DNA of 20,436 nucleotides, from positions 1 through 20,436 of IMG/VR virus record IMGVR_UViG_3300025889_020557; one strand, 5' to 3'. The stretch comes from a virus. Below are positions 13,629 through 20,436 of the stretch, in pieces. The notes beneath the pieces are model-generated. The model made no database searches, was not told the DNA's origin, and was given only the letters and a program-made list of their open reading frames with translations. The translations under genes and the position numbers were made by a program. The number at the start of each line of letters is the position of its first letter. Within the stretch, counting starts at the first letter, position 1.

Positions 13629-13861
13629 GAGTCTAAATCTTCCTTTAGTTTACTTATTTTTTCCAATATATTATGAAGAATGTTCAATTGTTCACTACAA
13701 CAAAATAACATTTCTTTAGAAATAAATTCTTCCAAATCTTCAAAAGCTATTAATCTTTCTCTAACCATAGCTCTTTTAATATCCCTATTAGACCCATAAG
13801 GACCATGAATACGATTTATAGCTAATGCAATTCTATCATAAAAGGTATCTTTACTATTCAT
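13613..13861 (-). CDS. Hypothetical protein, 82 aa
   Basis: Not recognised. An all-helical small protein (FYDRIALAINRIHGPYGSNRD, IAFEDLEEFISKEML, then LNILHNILEKISKLKEDL). It overlaps the GroES-like gene by 8 bp (ATGAATAG) and the zinc ribbon gene by 16 bp. Both overlaps suggest it is a real coupled gene. Confidence 0.7.
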   Translation of the reverse strand: MNSKDTFYDRIALAINRIHGPYGSNRDIKRAMVRERLIAFEDLEEFISKEMLFCCSEQLNILHNILEKISKLKEDLDSCPYI

Positions 13862-14132
13862 CTTCTTCAGCTAATCTGATCTGAACATCCTCTTCCAAAA
13901 TTACTACAGCTTCCATACCATTAAGAGTGAAATCCGTTCCAGTCTGGTAAGGGATCAGTATTCGATCACCCTTCTTAATTTGTTGGCAGTCAGGGCCAAC
14001 ATCAAAAACTATAGCTTCCTTTTGTTGTTCTCTCGCCTGCTCAGGAATTAAAATCCCGCCTACTTCTTCCGGCGATTTTTCTCTAAGCGCGATAACACGT
14101 CGCCCGACAGCCTCTGGTCTGTATTTACCCAT
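13854..14132 (-). CDS. GroES-like co-chaperonin (gp31-type)
   Basis: A 92-residue protein. RPEAVGRRVIALREKSPEEVGGILIPEQA corresponds to GroES from its first strand through the mobile loop (…GGI.IP, the site that docks on GroEL). GDRILIPYQTGTDFTLNGMEAVVILEEDVQIRL matches the second half of the fold. The roof hairpin between them is very short (DVGPDCQQIKKGD), so the protein resembles compact phage versions. Such proteins help host GroEL fold the large phage capsid protein. ATG 14132 has AAGGAG four bases upstream. It overlaps the end of the 76-residue gene by 73 bp in another frame. Confidence 0.85.
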   Translation of the reverse strand: MGKYRPEAVGRRVIALREKSPEEVGGILIPEQAREQQKEAIVFDVGPDCQQIKKGDRILIPYQTGTDFTLNGMEAVVILEEDVQIRLAEEDE

Positions 14133-14290
14133 TCTTCTCCTTCTTCTTCTGCTTTAAGGTATCTGTATTGATTTTCTAATAATAGTGCAATGGCTTTTTG
14201 TTGAATAGGATCAGCAACATCTTCACAAGCCCATGCCCATTTATCATAGATCTCAGGGGTCACTTCTTCGTGTGATTCTAATAATTTCAT
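14060..14290 (-). CDS. Hypothetical protein, 76 aa
   Basis: Not recognised. ATG 14290 overlaps the NrdJ stop as ATGA and has GGGG seven bases upstream; a TTG two codons earlier is less likely. The protein is helical (EVTPEIYDKWAWACEDV, PIQQKAIALLLENQYRYLKAE) and ends with basic residues (RLEKNRRKK). Its last 73 bp overlap the GroES-like gene in another frame, which is unusual, but both frames have good ribosome sites. Confidence 0.65.
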   Translation of the reverse strand: MKLLESHEEVTPEIYDKWAWACEDVADPIQQKAIALLLENQYRYLKAEEEGEEWVNTDQRLSGDVLSRLEKNRRKK

Positions 14291-16188
14291 TCGCAAACCC
14301 CATCAATACTACAAAAACTTGCGTTACTCACCATTGCATAAGCATCCTTATCCAAATACTTCTTTATATTTTCTTCTGTCACGGGAATAGCTTTTAACGG
14401 TTCATCACCCTTACTACCAGCTTTGTACAAAGTTGCTCCTTTAATATAAGGTGCAAAAGCAATAGATTTTTCAATAAATTTATCTATCTGTTTCTCACTC
14501 ATTTCTTCAGGTAGATTGATGGTTTTACTTATTGAGGAATCCACATACTTTTGAACAGTAGCCTGCATTTTAAGATGAGCTACCGGATCTATATCATAAG
14601 CACAGACAAAATTATCCAATGGTCTTTTATTAATAACAAACTCTCTAAACAGAGGATCAAAAAGAACCTCCTCCCGAACCACACCCTTCTCACGGGTCCG
14701 TCTCTTATACATCGGGGCAAAGATGGGCTCTATGCCCGTTGAGACGCCCATAAGCATGGCTGTAGTGCCTGTTGGAGCTACCGTAAGCATCACAGCATTC
14801 CGAATTCCATGCTCCCTGATGAGCATTCTTACCTCCACAGGAAGAGTTTTAGCAAAAGCTTCCGCTAAATACTTCTTGGAGTCGAAGGCTGGGAAAGCGC
14901 CCTTTTCCCGCGCTAGATAGGCTGAGGCTTTGTAGGCTTCATTGCGTATCTTGGAGAATAGCTCCGCAGCAAACTCTAAACTCCTATCTGATCCATACTT
15001 AATCCCCATCTTAATAAACATGTGATGGAGGCCCATTACTCCTAAGCCAATTCTTCGACTTCGGTGACCGACTTCTCGACACTCAGGAATTGGGAAATTA
15101 TTAACCGTAAGGACATTATCCAAAAACCTTACAGCAGTTTTTACTGTTGATCTTAGTTTATTAACGTCAAATCTACCAGACTTATCAAACATTTCTGCTA
15201 AATTAATAGCAGCTAAATCGCAGTTGCCATAAGGTGGTAATGTAATTTCTCCACATGGGTTTGTCCCAGGAAGATACTCGAAGTAGCTAACATTAGTATA
15301 CTCATTTGCAAAACTAATGTTGAAAATACCAGGACAGCCACACTTGACGGCACTACGCCAAATCCGATCCCAAATTTCTCTCGCTTTCACACGAACATAC
15401 TTAACTTCAAGGATCTGATCGTCCCACCCTCGTCGTAGAAAATTATCAGCCCTGCCTTTGGCATCTTCAGTATCAAAAGCCGAAATGCGATCTGTATAAA
15501 TTTCACCATTTTCATCTTCAAATGTAACTTCATAAGTTAAGTATTTTTTTCCTTGAAAAGTAAAAAACCATTCCTCATTTCCTTCTACAGCTTCTATAAA
15601 GCGATCAGTGATAGCAACTGAAATATTAAAGTTGTTTAATTGGTTTAAATCCAATTTAACATTTAAGAAGTGAAAAAGATCAGGATGTGTTACTTCGCAA
15701 ATACCAATAAGAGCTACTCTACGATTACCACCTGATCTAACCTCTGCTCCGATGGCATCCAACTTTTTCATCTCAGAAACTAAGCCAGGAGCAGCAAAAG
15801 GCATATTGGAAATAGAACTGCCACGAGGACGAATCTTAGACATATTAAATCCTATTCCCCCACCACTACATGAAATCTTATACATGTTCGCCTTTAGCTC
15901 AGCGATGGAATCAACATTATCCTCAGGCATCATAAAGTAGCAGTTAAGCATGTTGTGCTGGCCATTCTTCCGACCGGCACCAAAGAGTATTCGACCTCCT
16001 GGGATAAACTCACCAGCACCTATTGACTCATAGAATCTCTTCTCCCACTTTTCTTTATCCTCATCACGTTCAGCAGATGCAATCTGTCGTGCAACTGTTT
16101 TAATTCTATCGGACCAATTACGGTCGCCGGGATAGGCATATTTTGAATCAAAAATGTGCTTGCTGTAACCATCTAATACTTTCAACAT
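14287..16188 (-). CDS. nrdJ: Class II (adenosylcobalamin-dependent) ribonucleotide reductase
   Basis: A 633-residue protein that reduces ribonucleotides to deoxyribonucleotides for phage DNA synthesis. Active-site residues are visible: NCYFMMP with C83, SCSGGGIGFNMSKIRPRG (106-123), the radical and catalytic triad NPCGEI (N310, C312, E314), and GLGVMGLHHM. PTGTTAMLMGVSTGIEP is the phosphate loop. C626 and C632 near the end (FCSIDGVCE) are the likely redox pair that hands electrons from thioredoxin or glutaredoxin. There is no activating subunit or tyrosyl-radical partner nearby, as expected for class II. A segment at about 210-265 (FQGKKYLTYEVTFEDENG onward) is an extra piece between two conserved blocks. 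Overlaps gp46-like by 7 bp. Confidence 0.92.
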   Translation of the reverse strand: MLKVLDGYSKHIFDSKYAYPGDRNWSDRIKTVARQIASAERDEDKEKWEKRFYESIGAGEFIPGGRILFGAGRKNGQHNMLNCYFMMPEDNVDSIAELKANMYKISCSGGGIGFNMSKIRPRGSSISNMPFAAPGLVSEMKKLDAIGAEVRSGGNRRVALIGICEVTHPDLFHFLNVKLDLNQLNNFNISVAITDRFIEAVEGNEEWFFTFQGKKYLTYEVTFEDENGEIYTDRISAFDTEDAKGRADNFLRRGWDDQILEVKYVRVKAREIWDRIWRSAVKCGCPGIFNISFANEYTNVSYFEYLPGTNPCGEITLPPYGNCDLAAINLAEMFDKSGRFDVNKLRSTVKTAVRFLDNVLTVNNFPIPECREVGHRSRRIGLGVMGLHHMFIKMGIKYGSDRSLEFAAELFSKIRNEAYKASAYLAREKGAFPAFDSKKYLAEAFAKTLPVEVRMLIREHGIRNAVMLTVAPTGTTAMLMGVSTGIEPIFAPMYKRRTREKGVVREEVLFDPLFREFVINKRPLDNFVCAYDIDPVAHLKMQATVQKYVDSSISKTINLPEEMSEKQIDKFIEKSIAFAPYIKGATLYKAGSKGDEPLKAIPVTEENIKKYLDKDAYAMVSNASFCSIDGVCE

Positions 16189-17762
16189 TCGAACTTAGTT
16201 TCTCCATTTTTCATAGTGACCCGCAGAGTTTTTGAACCTTCTAATAATGATTTTAAATATTCACTGTGGGTGATGAGGAATATAGTTTTTTCCTTCTTAA
16301 GAGCGGATAAGAGTATGTATAATCCATTATAGCCTTCAGCATCCAAATTTTCTGTTATTTCATCTAAAAATAGGATATTTGATGTGGTTTTACCAGTAAA
16401 AGTTAGGAGACTCTGTAGGGCCAGCATTACGGCTAAGTTAACTCGCCTTTTCTGCCCCCCGCTTAAAGAACAATGATGGATTATTCTGCCATTTATATAG
16501 ATGGTCTCGCTCAACTCTTCATCAAAATTTACACTATAAGTTCCATTCGATAAAAGAGATAAATACTCATTACATTTTGTATTAAAATAATCTAAAATAT
16601 TTCTTATTACATACTTGATTACACCCTGCTCTGAGAAAGCTTTTTCCCAAAATCTCATTACTTCATAATCTATAGTTGCCTCATTACACTCTTTCTCAAG
16701 AGTTTCTATTTTAGTCTTGTTATTATTTAATGTTTTCTTGAGTTCTTTTTTTCTAGTGTAAAGATTATACAGCTCAATATTTTTAGAGTATTCCTCTGAT
16801 GATATCTTTGGTGTCACTTCTTCAATATTTTTTCTTATAGATTCCCTAGTCTCTTTTAATTTTTCTATTGAAGATTTTAGTATCCCAGCTTGGGTCTCTA
16901 ATTTTTTAATATCTTCTTTTGTTTGGGTCTTTTCCACAGACTGTTGGCAAGCGTTACATTTCTCAATGCGAGTATAAACACCTTGATCTAACTTATATTT
17001 AATAGTATTATATTTTAGTTTAACTTCTTTTAATTCAACACCCACAAAACTATAAGTTTTCTCAAAATCCCTTACTTTCTTTTCATCAGCTAAAACATCT
17101 TCTAAAGATACTGAAGGTATTTCAACACTATCTTTGCATTGTTCCAGTTCCCTTTGTATTTGATCTTGTTCAGCACTCAGGCTTTCTATCAAAGCTGACG
17201 CTACTGATGCTTTATTCTTATACTCAGCCTTTATAGGACGTATCCTATCTCTCCACTCAAAAAGATCATCTAAACTAAGAAAATGTTTTATAATGGATCT
17301 CTTATCCTCCGCTGGAGCGGAAAGAAAATCAATATTGACATGCTGGCCAAACGCGATTGAGGCAGCAAAGGTTTTAAAATCTGTTCCTAATACCCTATTG
17401 ATTTCAGCCTGAGTTGCATTTGCATTCTCTTTGGTTATGTCGTTGCCCTTAAAAGAAGCTTTCAAAGAAGTTGGTCGTCGGGTTCTCTTTATTACTAGAT
17501 CATATTCATCACTGTATAGTGTCACAGATAAGTTTTTTCCGGTATCCGTGTTAACCATAGCATCTTCTGTGCTTTTACGAAGAGTTCTTCCAAACAACCC
17601 ATATACTACTGCCTCAATTATAAGAGATTTACCAGCGCCGTTACTACCTCCTGTGTCCTTGTTCTTTCCTTCAATAAATATAATTCCCTCAAAATCAGCT
17701 AGACGGAGAGTTTGAGACTTAATTGAGTAAAAGTTCTCTAATTCAATTTTAGTTATCTTCAT
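16182..17762 (-). CDS. gp46-like recombination nuclease ATPase subunit (Rad50/SbcC family)
   Basis: A 526-residue SMC-type ATPase. The N-terminal half has Walker A GGSNGAGKS (38-46) and the conserved segment SIAFGQHVNIDFLSA. Two coiled-coil arms (about 180-260 and 280-390) flank a zinc hook CNAC (269-272). The C-terminal half carries signature LSGGQKRR (433-440), Walker B ILFLDE (463-468) and the switch histidine in ITHS (H499). With the gp47-like nuclease it forms a complex that resects DNA ends for recombination-dependent replication. The 47-46 gene order is that of T4. It overlaps the gp47-like gene by 14 bp. At 526 aa it is close to the length of T4 gp46 and much shorter than SbcC. Confidence 0.92.
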   Translation of the reverse strand: MKITKIELENFYSIKSQTLRLADFEGIIFIEGKNKDTGGSNGAGKSLIIEAVVYGLFGRTLRKSTEDAMVNTDTGKNLSVTLYSDEYDLVIKRTRRPTSLKASFKGNDITKENANATQAEINRVLGTDFKTFAASIAFGQHVNIDFLSAPAEDKRSIIKHFLSLDDLFEWRDRIRPIKAEYKNKASVASALIESLSAEQDQIQRELEQCKDSVEIPSVSLEDVLADEKKVRDFEKTYSFVGVELKEVKLKYNTIKYKLDQGVYTRIEKCNACQQSVEKTQTKEDIKKLETQAGILKSSIEKLKETRESIRKNIEEVTPKISSEEYSKNIELYNLYTRKKELKKTLNNNKTKIETLEKECNEATIDYEVMRFWEKAFSEQGVIKYVIRNILDYFNTKCNEYLSLLSNGTYSVNFDEELSETIYINGRIIHHCSLSGGQKRRVNLAVMLALQSLLTFTGKTTSNILFLDEITENLDAEGYNGLYILLSALKKEKTIFLITHSEYLKSLLEGSKTLRVTMKNGETKFEC

Positions 17763-18756
17763 ACTTTAAAATCTCTAATCCTTCCATTAGCCTCTTTTTT
17801 GGTATTTTACATTTTGTCTCGTTAACGTATTTCTCAATTAAAGTGTCATCAATTGTAAAAATAGGTTTTGTTGGATCAAAATTACTTTCAAGTTTATCAT
17901 CTACAAGAGACCTAAATTTAATATCAACCCATCTAATATTAGGATATTTCCTAAATATATCTTTTCTTATGGACCTAGCATTTAAATTTTTAATTTGATT
18001 TACATAAACTTGAAGATAAGTAAAATAGTTTTTATCTAATAGGGCATCTTCGTAAGATTCCATATCATCCAAATCTATACGAAAATGCCTTAATCCTTGC
18101 TTAATTTCATGATAAGTAAAATTATTATTCTCATCAACTACTGCATAGTAGTGGGATTTTCCCCCCTCATAGTACTCTGTAGAGTAAGGCGTCCCGAGTA
18201 TATGAAGTTTATCATTAGCTCTATGATGCCAATGAATATGGCCAAGGATAGTGTGATTATTAAAATCGGAAGCAGGAATATCGCTGTCATAATCACCAAT
18301 GCTATTGTAACAACCAGAATAACCGAAATGCCCAAACACGCAGTAACTATCTGGGACAGTCGCAAGACATTCTCTAATCCTGTTTGTATCTTCGTAATGA
18401 GGGATGAACGCTCTTTTTCTTTTGTCATCGAAACCTATATGATCGTAAATTTTAATTGTTGGAAAATCTTCAAATATTTTTAATACAGTTCTACCATCAT
18501 CCGCTTTCGATTCTGAGTCGTGGTTTCCTCTTAGAATCTTAATATCCAAAGGATAAAACGCATCTAAAATTTCTCTAAATGCCAATAACTCAGTTGGGGA
18601 AGGTTTTCTAAAATGAAACACATCACCTAGAAATATCACTTCCTTAAAATCACTACTAGGAAATAAATTCGTAATAGTGGAAATTTGGTCCTTTAAGTAT
18701 TGAGGATTCCCAGGTATATCTCTTAAGTGGATATCACCTATGACTACAGATTTCAT
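17749..18756 (-). CDS. gp47-like recombination nuclease subunit (Mre11/SbcD family)
   Basis: A 335-residue metallophosphoesterase. All five phosphoesterase motifs are visible: GDIH (D8, H10), LGDVFHFRKPSP (D45, H48), RGNHD (N78, H79, D80), FGHFGYSG (H143) and LGHIHWHH (H173, H175). These bind two metal ions. The C-terminal 130 residues form the capping region and the part that contacts the gp46 coiled coil. It acts with the gp46-like ATPase in end resection and in degradation of host DNA. The start overlaps the upstream gene's stop by 4 bp. Confidence 0.93.
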   Translation of the reverse strand: MKSVVIGDIHLRDIPGNPQYLKDQISTITNLFPSSDFKEVIFLGDVFHFRKPSPTELLAFREILDAFYPLDIKILRGNHDSESKADDGRTVLKIFEDFPTIKIYDHIGFDDKRKRAFIPHYEDTNRIRECLATVPDSYCVFGHFGYSGCYNSIGDYDSDIPASDFNNHTILGHIHWHHRANDKLHILGTPYSTEYYEGGKSHYYAVVDENNNFTYHEIKQGLRHFRIDLDDMESYEDALLDKNYFTYLQVYVNQIKNLNARSIRKDIFRKYPNIRWVDIKFRSLVDDKLESNFDPTKPIFTIDDTLIEKYVNETKCKIPKKRLMEGLEILKYEDN

Positions 18757-19133
18757 ACTGGAGGGATAATATGACGTTGCCCTTTCTCTAAGGACTCAAT
18801 TTGTGGCTCCAGAGGGACGCTTAAATCTCTGTCCTTATCCGCTAAACTAACAAGAACTTCATTGGAACCAAAAGTAATACCTTTAACATCTAACTTAAGC
18901 TTCTTAAAAAGCCTTAAGATACATAGATGAAATCCCAGCTTTCTATTATACATCTCATTATCCCGGCACACTGAGAATGCTGTCCACACTTTTCCTTGGA
19001 CAGATAAAGATACAGTGGTAATCCCACCTTTACCTTTCGATCCACCTTGTTTAAAACCGGGTTTTCTAAGATGCTGAACTCTACCGTAATAAGTCGTTTC
19101 CACACCTTCAAATTTAACTCTAACTTTAATCAT
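18753..19133 (-). CDS. Hypothetical protein, 126 aa
   Basis: Not recognised. A basic, beta-rich protein (IKVRVKFEGVETTYYGRVQHL) with a Gly/Lys-rich stretch (KQGGSKGKGGITTVSLSVQG, about 28-47). A core with two cysteines and an aromatic pair follows (FSVCRDNEMYNRKLGFHLCIL). The basic character and position just before the gp47-like gene would fit a nucleic-acid-binding helper, but this is only suggestive. It overlaps both neighbours by 4-8 bp. Confidence 0.7.
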   Translation of the reverse strand: MIKVRVKFEGVETTYYGRVQHLRKPGFKQGGSKGKGGITTVSLSVQGKVWTAFSVCRDNEMYNRKLGFHLCILRLFKKLKLDVKGITFGSNEVLVSLADKDRDLSVPLEPQIESLEKGQRHIIPPV

Positions 19134-19323
19134 TTTGAATTACCTCTACTCTTTGGATATTAAAACTATACAGCGAAAACCTATCTATATCTTCGTCTTC
19201 CAGGTGTGGGAAATGAGGTCTAAAATCTTCTAAAATTTCTTCTTCACTAGGTTCATTCTCAAAAATAGCAATAAAATCATCATACCATCCATGAGTGACT
19301 AGAAAAACATGTCTAGTGCTCAT
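19126..19323 (-). CDS. Hypothetical protein, 65 aa
   Basis: Not recognised. A small acidic protein, hydrophobic strand first (HVFLVTHGWYDDFIAIF) and then EPSEEEILEDFRPHFPHLEDEDID. It overlaps the next start by 8 bp (ATGATTAA) and the previous stop by 11 bp, consistent with translation in the operon. Confidence 0.65.
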   Translation of the reverse strand: MSTRHVFLVTHGWYDDFIAIFENEPSEEEILEDFRPHFPHLEDEDIDRFSLYSFNIQRVEVIQND

Positions 19324-19525
19324 AAGCTTCTCCTAGTTTTTCCATTAACCAACGAAGTTGTAATCCCGTAATTCCCTCCACCATAGTTTCAGGATCATAT
19401 CCTTCCAACTCCTCTAAATTTACACAATGGTAGTCATCACCAACCAAACAAAGGTCATATTTTTTATAAAGCTTTTTAAGTTCTTTCCTGAAAGCTAAAT
19501 GCCGTTTTACATCTTCTTCTGTCAT
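19313..19525 (-). CDS. Hypothetical protein, 70 aa
   Basis: Not recognised. A helical N-terminus (EEDVKRHLAFRKELKKLYKKY) is followed by CLVGDDYHCVNLEELEGYD and a C-terminal helix (LQLRWLMEKLGEAYEH). It starts 3 bp after the previous stop and overlaps the next gene by 11 bp. No known motif. Confidence 0.65.
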   Translation of the reverse strand: MTEEDVKRHLAFRKELKKLYKKYDLCLVGDDYHCVNLEELEGYDPETMVEGITGLQLRWLMEKLGEAYEH

Positions 19526-19528
19526 AGT

Positions 19529-19864
19529 TCAACTCCAATTACTTGCTAGTGTCCATTGACATTTAGGATTCTCTACATATTTCATTAAATCATGTTCTCT
19601 TAAGAAATCCATTAACTTAATCGACCATTCTTCTTCTACTTCTTTAGAGGTCTTAAGCTCATCTTCAAAAAATACAGGATATCCTCTTCTAGCAAGATGA
19701 AAAGACTTCTTAATACAAACAAACCACACAGGGTAATCTGAGGAACAATGAGTTTGAAGATCTATCTCAGGATGCTCCCACAATTCTTCAGCCTTTTCCC
19801 AAAGATCATGTTCGTCTCCAAGTTCAACACCAAAATAAATCATTGCATCTGTTGATACACCCAT
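19529..19864 (-). CDS. Hypothetical protein, 111 aa
   Basis: Not recognised as an enzyme. The opening GVSTDAMIYFGVELGDEHD resembles a type of small acidic protein with no known role that I associate with large phages. The middle holds CSSDYPVWFVCIKKSFHLARRGYPVFF (41-67), with two cysteines and aromatic residues, and the end is an acidic helix. Its start overlaps the ThyX stop by one base (TAATG). Confidence 0.65.
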   Translation of the reverse strand: MGVSTDAMIYFGVELGDEHDLWEKAEELWEHPEIDLQTHCSSDYPVWFVCIKKSFHLARRGYPVFFEDELKTSKEVEEEWSIKLMDFLREHDLMKYVENPKCQWTLASNWS

Positions 19865-20436
19865 TATATTTCTACTCCTAGCTTATCCAAATCATCTTTA
19901 ATTAAAAGCTTCACTGCTTCAGCTACTTTCCTAATCTCGTATTGTGCTTCAGGTTTCAGACGCTGGGATAGAAAGTGGAGCACAGCTTGGAGACTAACTG
20001 TCCACTGAGCGGTAGTGTAGATGTTCTGAGGCAGAAACATCCTTGCCATCTCTTTTGCTACTCCATCAGCTAGCAAACATTTATAGAACTCATAGGAGCA
20101 CTGAGCTTCGAACTCCATGTCGCCAATTAAAATATTTCCGGCAGGACTATCTTCCCATTCGTTTGCTGCTTGCTTACTACCCTGCTTAACAGGACCCCTA
20201 ATTGTTTTGGGAATATAGAACTCGGGCTCAAGTTCTTTATACCGTCCACTAAGTTCGTTCCAAGAGCATCCTTTGTCAGTGTCAAACATATGCTCAAACA
20301 CTTCAAATGATACTTCCTGTCCGTCTACCTCAAATGTTCTCCAACTGCTTCCTACTTGGTATTTAACTATTTGTCTAAAAAGAAATAAGGGGCATTTAAG
20401 TTGGAAGGTATAAAATGTGTGTCTGAAGGGAGAGGT
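19864..20436 (-). CDS. thyX: Flavin-dependent thymidylate synthase ThyX (5' end outside window)
   Basis: The frame is open from the window edge, so a GTG at 20301 is internal and not the start; 190 C-terminal residues are visible. ThyX makes dTMP from dUMP with FAD, NADPH and methylene-THF. Visible landmarks are SPFRHTFYTFQLKCPLFLFRQ (strand and helix with the family histidine) and CSWNELSGRYKELEPEFYIP (the NE.SGRY part of the signature). LPQNIYTTAQWTV and EAQYEIRKVAEAV make up the C-terminal helices. The RHR half of the signature reads KYQVG and is separated from CSWNE by an extra 27 residues (20269-20349). Positions equal to Arg147 and Arg174 of T. maritima ThyX appear to be Gln and Leu by eye. 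It is a divergent ThyX; activity should not be assumed. Confidence 0.85.
   Translation of the reverse strand, partial: TSPFRHTFYTFQLKCPLFLFRQIVKYQVGSSWRTFEVDGQEVSFEVFEHMFDTDKGCSWNELSGRYKELEPEFYIPKTIRGPVKQGSKQAANEWEDSPAGNILIGDMEFEAQCSYEFYKCLLADGVAKEMARMFLPQNIYTTAQWTVSLQAVLHFLSQRLKPEAQYEIRKVAEAVKLLIKDDLDKLGVEI

Noticed and set aside
20299-20301. GTG 20301 as the ThyX start
   Set aside because: The open frame upstream encodes conserved ThyX sequence up to the window edge.
20269-20349. Second bypass element in thyX between two GGA codons
   Set aside because: The 81 nt are in frame, contain no stop and no strong hairpin, so plain translation explains them.
1-20436. CRISPR arrays, transposons, integrase or attachment sites
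   Set aside because: No regularly spaced repeats, transposase motifs or integrase genes were seen.

Overview
The window is a piece of a tailed-phage genome, most likely a T4-related or jumbo-type myovirus. It is AT-rich, every recognisable gene is on the minus strand, and genes are packed with 1-16 bp stop/start overlaps. It carries phage replication and recombination hallmarks: a gp32-like zinc ssDNA-binding protein, a DnaB/gp41-like helicase, gp46/gp47 recombination nuclease subunits and a UvsY-like protein. It also has a class II (B12-type) ribonucleotide reductase, ThyX, a GroES-like co-chaperonin, tRNAs and three HNH endonuclease genes. A lipoprotein signal suggests a host with the Lpp pathway; host and phage species cannot be read from the sequence.

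Transcription runs from high to low coordinates. 20436-18753: partial ThyX and four small unknown genes. 18756-14060: gp47-like, gp46-like, NrdJ, a small unknown gene. 14132-9269: GroES-like, small genes, FmdB-type zinc ribbon, helicase, HExxH metallopeptidase, UvsY-like, gp32-like SSB, lipoprotein. 9268-8888: tRNA-Asn, a CAU tRNA, tRNA-Ala and a possible tRNA remnant. 8887-7550: two tandem paralogous HNH genes ending in a strong terminator (7482-7526). 7448-6255: a membrane coiled-coil protein and a third HNH gene. 6268-1: five glycosyltransferases and a thiamine-diphosphate enzyme in one overlapping operon, probably making or transferring an unusual glycan.

The most striking observation is at 6126-6268. 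The first glycosyltransferase is split. Its N-terminal beta-strand and glycine loop are encoded as a 35-codon piece (6268-6164) that ends ...GGG followed directly by TGA. The rest resumes 38 nt later in another frame. Removing the 38 nt restores an uninterrupted reading GGG-TGT-GCC (..NEGG/CAYYR..). The 38 nt contain an 8-bp GC-rich hairpin and an SD-like GGGGAG, and an HNH endonuclease gene overlaps the start of the split gene. This layout closely resembles the T4 gene 60 translational bypass element with its linked homing endonuclease MobA. A new ribosome-bypass cassette is a serious possibility; reinitiation or simple inactivation are the alternatives.
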